From the NCBI GenBank assembly GCA_002421445.1, contig DIKB01000042.1, forward strand, positions 1-8,567: a stretch of DNA of 8,567 nucleotides. The letters run 5' to 3'. Shown here in pieces: positions 5,999 to 8,567 of the stretch. The stretch comes from Dehalococcoidia bacterium UBA5629. Its GTDB lineage: Bacteria > Chloroflexota > Dehalococcoidia > GIF9 > UBA5629. Below the pieces are notes generated by a model. The model saw nothing but the letters and a program-made list of their open reading frames with translations. It was not told the origin of the DNA and made no database searches. Every line of letters starts with the position of its first letter. Position 1 is the first letter of the stretch. Both the position numbers and the translations under genes were made by a program.

Positions 5999-6652
5999 TC
6001 AGTGAATTACTTCGGTCACTTCCTCTACAGGCTTATGATCTTTGGAAGCGGGCTTTTCAGCAGGATAGCCGACGGGTATCAGTGCGATGAGGTCCTTGCC
6101 TGAAGACACTTTGAGTATCTTCTCCAGTTCTCCTTTTGCCTGCATCGGACCTGTCATCCATACTGCACCGAGACCCATCTGATGCAGAATTAAGAGCAGA
6201 TAGGCGATAGCCGAGGAGACGGATTGGATGCGGCTATCTGCTGAATTACGCCACTCACGTGTCTGGCGAGCCTGAGGATCAGACTCTCCGCGTGCAGCTA
6301 AAAGACGGTCAGCTATTGATTGATACTGAGAAGCGGTGACAGCGATAATGGCCGGCGCGGTTCCGAAAAATCCGACCTTCTGCTTCCATGTAGTGGCAGC
6401 ATCGCCAAACTTTTTAGCCTCGGGCCATGACGTTATACGGTCAGCACTGGCCTGCACTGCATCTGTAAGAGCTTTGATCGTTTCTTTATTTTGTACAATA
6501 TAAAAGTGCCAGTTTTGCTGGTTGCCTGCGTTTGGCGCCCATGTGGCCAACTCTATAGCCTGCATCAGCAGTTTCTCCGGCACCTCTTTATCCTGCCATG
6601 CGCGAATCGAACGACGAGTCTTAATAAGCTTTTCGAGATCAGTAAATTCCAT
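5999..6652 (-). CDS. Nitroreductase-family FMN oxidoreductase
   Basis: The product is 217 aa from the chosen start. The open frame continues upstream, but the ATG at 6652 has GGAGG 8 nt before it, and the next ATG upstream (6658) is only 2 nt from that site. Family marks are RRSIR at 13-17 (FMN phosphate contact), APNAGNQQNWHF at 39-50, the MGLGAVWMTG segment at 159-168 near the flavin, and IALIPVGYPAEKP at 189-201. Such proteins are homodimeric FMN enzymes using NAD(P)H to reduce nitroaromatics, quinones or flavins, or to dehydrogenate other substrates. The true substrate cannot be inferred. The length is normal for the single-domain form. It overlaps the upstream hydrolase remnant by 14 nt, so it is probably co-transcribed with it. 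A hairpin follows its stop. Confidence 0.88.
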   Translation of the reverse strand: MEFTDLEKLIKTRRSIRAWQDKEVPEKLLMQAIELATWAPNAGNQQNWHFYIVQNKETIKALTDAVQASADRITSWPEAKKFGDAATTWKQKVGFFGTAPAIIAVTASQYQSIADRLLAARGESDPQARQTREWRNSADSRIQSVSSAIAYLLLILHQMGLGAVWMTGPMQAKGELEKILKVSSGKDLIALIPVGYPAEKPASKDHKPVEEVTEVIH

Positions 6653-7001
6653 GGTCATATCCTCCATTTTTTTGAGTAGTAAATCTATTATATATACCGG
6701 TGAGAAATTCGCCAACGGTTGAATTGAATTTGTCCGGCATTTCGATTGCAGATATGAGATCAGGCGGATTGGTCTCTGCCACTATCGCCTCCCAGTGTTT
6801 GGCAATAAAGTGAGGATTATTCTGAAGTTTAACATCCAGGTATTTCTGGAAATCGGAAGGATTTTTGTCTCTGAACCCCGGGGAGAACGCCCACGTTGTA
6901 ATAGTTTCAGCATATCTATGGTTGATTGCGAGATTGAGAGCTATGTAGCAACTTCCAGTGGTTTCATAATTCATTGATATGCCATTAGCCTGGATTATCA
7001 T
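6639..7001 (-). pseudogene. Internally deleted alpha/beta-hydrolase (open 120-aa remnant)
   Basis: The start is intact: ATG at 7001 with GAGAGG 5 nt upstream. Residues 1-17 (MIIQANGISMNYETTGS) are the usual beginning of an alpha/beta-hydrolase, but the sequence then jumps to CYIALNLAINH (18-28), which normally directly follows the nucleophile elbow G-x-S-M-G-G. It then continues with TTWAFSPGFRDKNPSDFQKY, from the cap region, and runs from IEMP at 86-89 straight into DKFNSTVGEFL, the usual C-terminal helix. By comparison with family members of about 260 aa, three blocks are missing, all in frame: the HGG-type oxyanion strand and nucleophile Ser, part of the lid, and the segment with the catalytic Asp and His. 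It cannot be an active hydrolase of the family. It overlaps the nitroreductase start by 14 nt. The family comparison is from memory, so the exact junctions are approximate. Confidence 0.7.
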
Positions 7002-7113
7002 TGTAACCTCTCTTTCGGTGTCGGGTATAGACGTAAGCGAAGCTCAAATCCGTGTCAGGGCTTTCATAGCGTACTTAACAGGTTATGCTACGACATGGGT
7101 ATGTGTCAAGAGT

Positions 7114-7140
7114 TTATAAGAATGGTGTTATAAGAATGGG
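7114..7140 (+). repeat. Tandem 14-bp repeat upstream of the small membrane protein gene
   Basis: TTATAAGAATGGTG (7114-7127) is followed immediately by TTATAAGAATGGGG (7128-7141), with 13 of 14 bases identical. It lies in the 234-bp spacer between the hydrolase remnant and the plus-strand membrane protein gene. It could be a recent slip duplication or a regulator's double site. Confidence 0.5.
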
Positions 7141-7235
7141 GTATTGTGTTTTGTGTTGCATATCTGCTACTCTAAGACAAAGCAATCAAGAGATGGAAAT
7201 GCCTTGGTTATGCTTTAAACGGAAGGAGGAGGCTG

Positions 7236-7481
7236 ATGGCAATAACAATTATCAATTTGGTTCTGTGTGTCATTATTCTGTGTATTGGTATCTGGGGATA
7301 CAGCAAAAAGAAGAGCGACGTGGCTTTGTACATCGGTATGGCTTTCGGGCTTTTCGGCGTCTCACATCTTTTAACTCTTCTCGGGATGGCGGCTGCAATG
7401 GATACAATTCTGATAATCGTCCGATTGCTTGCTTATTTATTGGTGGTTTTTGCTCTTTACACGATGGTGGTAAAGAAATAG
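7236..7481 (+). CDS. Small three-helix membrane protein, function unknown
   Basis: The 81-aa product is almost wholly hydrophobic, with helices at about 3-22, 29-50 and 57-78. A basic turn, KKK (24-26), lies between helices 1 and 2, R63 lies within the third segment, and KK closes the C-terminus. The ATG at 7236 has a strong AAGGAGG 6 nt upstream, which makes it a convincing gene despite its size. Conspicuous residues are G18, W20 and G21 at the end of helix 1 and the GLFGVSHLLTLLG stretch (38-50) in helix 2, where H44 is the only histidine. I recall similar conserved hypothetical proteins but no named function. It stands alone, divergent from the hydrolase and nitroreductase pair. Confidence 0.75.
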   Translation: MAITIINLVLCVIILCIGIWGYSKKKSDVALYIGMAFGLFGVSHLLTLLGMAAAMDTILIIVRLLAYLLVVFALYTMVVKK

Positions 7482-7845
7482 ACATCAAACTCTAAATAAT
7501 CCCCCATTATTTTGCGTGGCCGGTATCATGCTGATCTGGTGCGGGCAACAATTTATTTTACAGATAGGCTCTAATGAGAGTATAATGCTATATAGTTCCG
7601 GTTGAGGTTATTACAAGCTTGTTGAAATCCTTCCTTATTATCTTTTAAGAATTGGATGACCGAACTTTAACTATAACAATGAGCAAAGGTTATCCGATGA
7701 AGATGAATGTCAAAGTATTCCTGAAAGATCATTAGTGAATTTATGATCGAGCTGTTTTTTGACCGCGTGCTCTATGAGATAATCGTACTGCGACGCTATT
7801 TAAGAAAAATAAATAAGATTTGAAGAATAACCAGGAGGTTTTACA
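7482..7845. other. Intergenic region holding the promoter and long leader of the RRM gene
   Basis: In these 364 bp the first part has a 7-bp AT-only inverted repeat (AAATAAT at 7494-7500, ATTATTT at 7506-7512, loop CCCCC) just past the membrane-protein stop, probably too weak to terminate alone. A promoter follows at 7557-7586, then about 250 nt of leader. Two tiny frames in the leader (ATG at 7679, 18 codons; ATG at 7743, 26 codons) lack ribosome binding sites. Confidence 0.55.
7557..7586 (+). promoter_or_regulatory. Sigma70-type promoter for the RRM gene(s)
   Basis: TTTACA (7557-7562, 5/6 match) and a perfect TATAAT (7581-7586) are separated by 18 nt. Initiation near 7593 would give a leader of about 250 nt before the RRM gene at 7846. 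Long leaders are known for cold-induced RNA-chaperone genes, which suggests post-transcriptional control here, but none is shown. Confidence 0.55.
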
Positions 7846-8199
7846 ATGAAACTCTATGCAGGCAACCTATCCTACACTGTAACCGAAGATGAACTAAGAC
7901 AGGCTTTCGCGGCTTACGGAGAGGTGGCGTCTGTAACCATTCCAATCGACAAGCTCACTGGCCGACCCCGGGGATTTGGCTTTGTCGAAATGGCGTCAAA
8001 AGCTGAGGCCGAAGCTGCAATAGCTGGTCTTAACGGCAAGACATTAAAGGAAAGAGCAATCGTGGTTAATGAAGCTCAGCCGCGTCCTGACAACAACAAC
8101 AGGGCGGGTGGTTCTTATGGTGGCGACCGAAGGGGAGGTGGTCCTCCGCGAGGTGGTAGAGGTGGTGGTTATGGAGGGGGAAGGCAGCAAAGATATTAG
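7846..8199 (+). CDS. RRM-domain RNA-binding protein with glycine/arginine-rich tail
   Basis: The 117-aa product has one RNA recognition motif (about 1-78) with RNP2 as LYAGNL (3-8) and RNP1 as RGFGFVEM (42-49). The aromatic residues Y4, F44 and F46 are those that stack on RNA bases. The tail (about 80-117) is rich in Gly, Arg, Asn and Tyr with RGG-like repeats, as in cyanobacterial Rbp and eukaryotic glycine-rich RNA-binding proteins. Cyanobacterial relatives with such tails are cold-inducible RNA chaperones, so a similar cytoplasmic role in RNA folding or stability is likely but inferred. AGGAGG lies 7 nt before the ATG. It is preceded by a clear promoter with a long leader and followed 117 nt later by a second RRM gene on the same strand. 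Confidence 0.92.
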   Translation: MKLYAGNLSYTVTEDELRQAFAAYGEVASVTIPIDKLTGRPRGFGFVEMASKAEAEAAIAGLNGKTLKERAIVVNEAQPRPDNNNRAGGSYGGDRRGGGPPRGGRGGGYGGGRQQRY

Positions 8200-8235
8200 G
8201 CTGTGGTGATCCATTTGTAGCGTCAAGACATCTCA

Positions 8236-8254
8236 TTTCTTGTTACGCAAGAAA
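8236..8254. repeat. 7-bp hairpin between the two RRM genes
   Basis: TTTCTTG (8236-8242) and CAAGAAA (8248-8254) pair perfectly around a 5-nt loop, 37 nt after the first RRM stop and 63 nt before the second RRM start. It could attenuate read-through or mark RNA processing. No T-run follows. A nearby GATATA (8264-8269) with TTGTTA (8240-8245) 18 nt upstream might be a weak separate promoter. Confidence 0.4.
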
Positions 8255-8316
8255 ACGGTTAACGATATACTTAGAACAGATCGGCGTCGGGTAACCCTTT
8301 TCATAAGAGGAGCATT

Positions 8317-8567
8317 ATGAATATTTATGTGGGTAACTTATCGCTTGAATTGACTGAGAGTGAACTACGGCAGGAATTTCTTGCTTTTGGTCAGATAAAA
8401 GCTGTGAATATTATGAATGATCGTGATATTGGCAGCGGACAACCGTGGGGATATGCTTTTGTTGAAATGGCATCAGAGGCTGATGGCGATGCTGCAGTTG
8501 CCAAACTCAACGGTAAAATCTTAAAGGGACGCGAAGTTGAGGTGATCAAAGCGCTTCCTTTATCCGA
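8317..8567 (+). CDS. Second RRM-domain RNA-binding protein (cut by window end)
   Basis: The frame is open from ATG 8317 to the window end (83 codons, no stop). GAGGAG lies 4 nt upstream of the start. It is a clear RRM with RNP2 as IYVGNL (3-8) and RNP1 as WGYAFVEM (44-51). Compared with the first copy (RGFGFVEM), the leading basic residue is Trp and the second Gly is Ala, while the aromatic positions Y46 and F48 are kept. The loop before RNP1 is also longer (NDRDIGSGQPWG). The core ends with KGREVEVIKALPLS, after which a tail would normally begin. It is an older-diverged tandem paralogue of the preceding gene and probably binds RNA with altered preference. Whether it has a Gly-rich tail lies outside the window. 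Confidence 0.88.
   Translation, partial: MNIYVGNLSLELTESELRQEFLAFGQIKAVNIMNDRDIGSGQPWGYAFVEMASEADGDAAVAKLNGKILKGREVEVIKALPLS

Noticed and set aside
7679..7823. Two tiny frames in the RRM leader (18 and 26 codons)
   Set aside because: Neither has a ribosome binding site nor a recognisable product. They could be leader peptides, but nothing in the sequence supports this over chance.
8044..8226. Minus-strand frame rich in Ser and Thr
   Set aside because: It is the complement of the Gly/Arg-rich repeat tail of the RRM protein, where biased codons keep the other strand open.
1..8567. Defence system, CRISPR array, toxin-antitoxin or phage module
   Set aside because: No repeat-spacer pattern and no nuclease, transposase, integrase or toxin-like motif was found in any supported gene.

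Overview
The window looks like a bacterial chromosome segment of medium GC content with mostly short, unrelated transcription units on both strands. Nothing in it fixes the taxonomy. The combination of small RRM/RGG RNA-binding proteins in tandem, a secreted LpqC-like esterase lipoprotein, a one-domain nitroreductase and a CcbP-like protein would fit an uncultured Chloroflexota (Dehalococcoidia-like) genome, but this is inference only. Several tracts show decay or rearrangement: a broken tRNA-Asn, an alpha/beta-hydrolase shrunk by internal deletions, and long gene-poor spacers.

Layout. Positions 1-383 (minus): a 76-aa two-helix membrane protein, followed by a tightly coupled gene that starts at a TTG and leaves the window. 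Positions 585-2978 (minus): three co-oriented genes, in transcription order a SEC-C zinc-motif protein, a CcbP-type putative calcium-binding protein and a TPR protein resembling the ST7 family. Positions 3253-4311 (plus): a promoter, a short direct repeat and a lipoprotein esterase of the PHB-depolymerase/LpqC type with a complete Ser-Asp-His triad. Positions 4312-4703: no gene, but a decayed tRNA-Asn. Positions 4704-5504 (minus): a lipoprotein with two copies of a six-cysteine module flanking an Ig-like domain. Positions 5505-5998: no gene, but several inverted repeats, including a nested hairpin and a 15-bp stem just past the nitroreductase stop. Positions 5999-7001 (minus): an internally deleted alpha/beta-hydrolase overlapping a nitroreductase. 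Positions 7236-7481 (plus): an 81-aa three-helix membrane protein. Positions 7557-8567 (plus): a good sigma70-type promoter, a leader of about 250 nt, an RRM/RGG RNA-binding protein, then a second RRM gene cut by the window end.

I do not see a defence system, CRISPR array, transposase, integrase or phage module. The observations most worth checking are the shrunken hydrolase ORF (three in-frame losses by my reading), the duplicated Cys-module lipoprotein, the tRNA-Asn remnant as a possible attachment-site scar, and the tandem RRM genes with a long leader and a variant RNP1 motif in the second copy.
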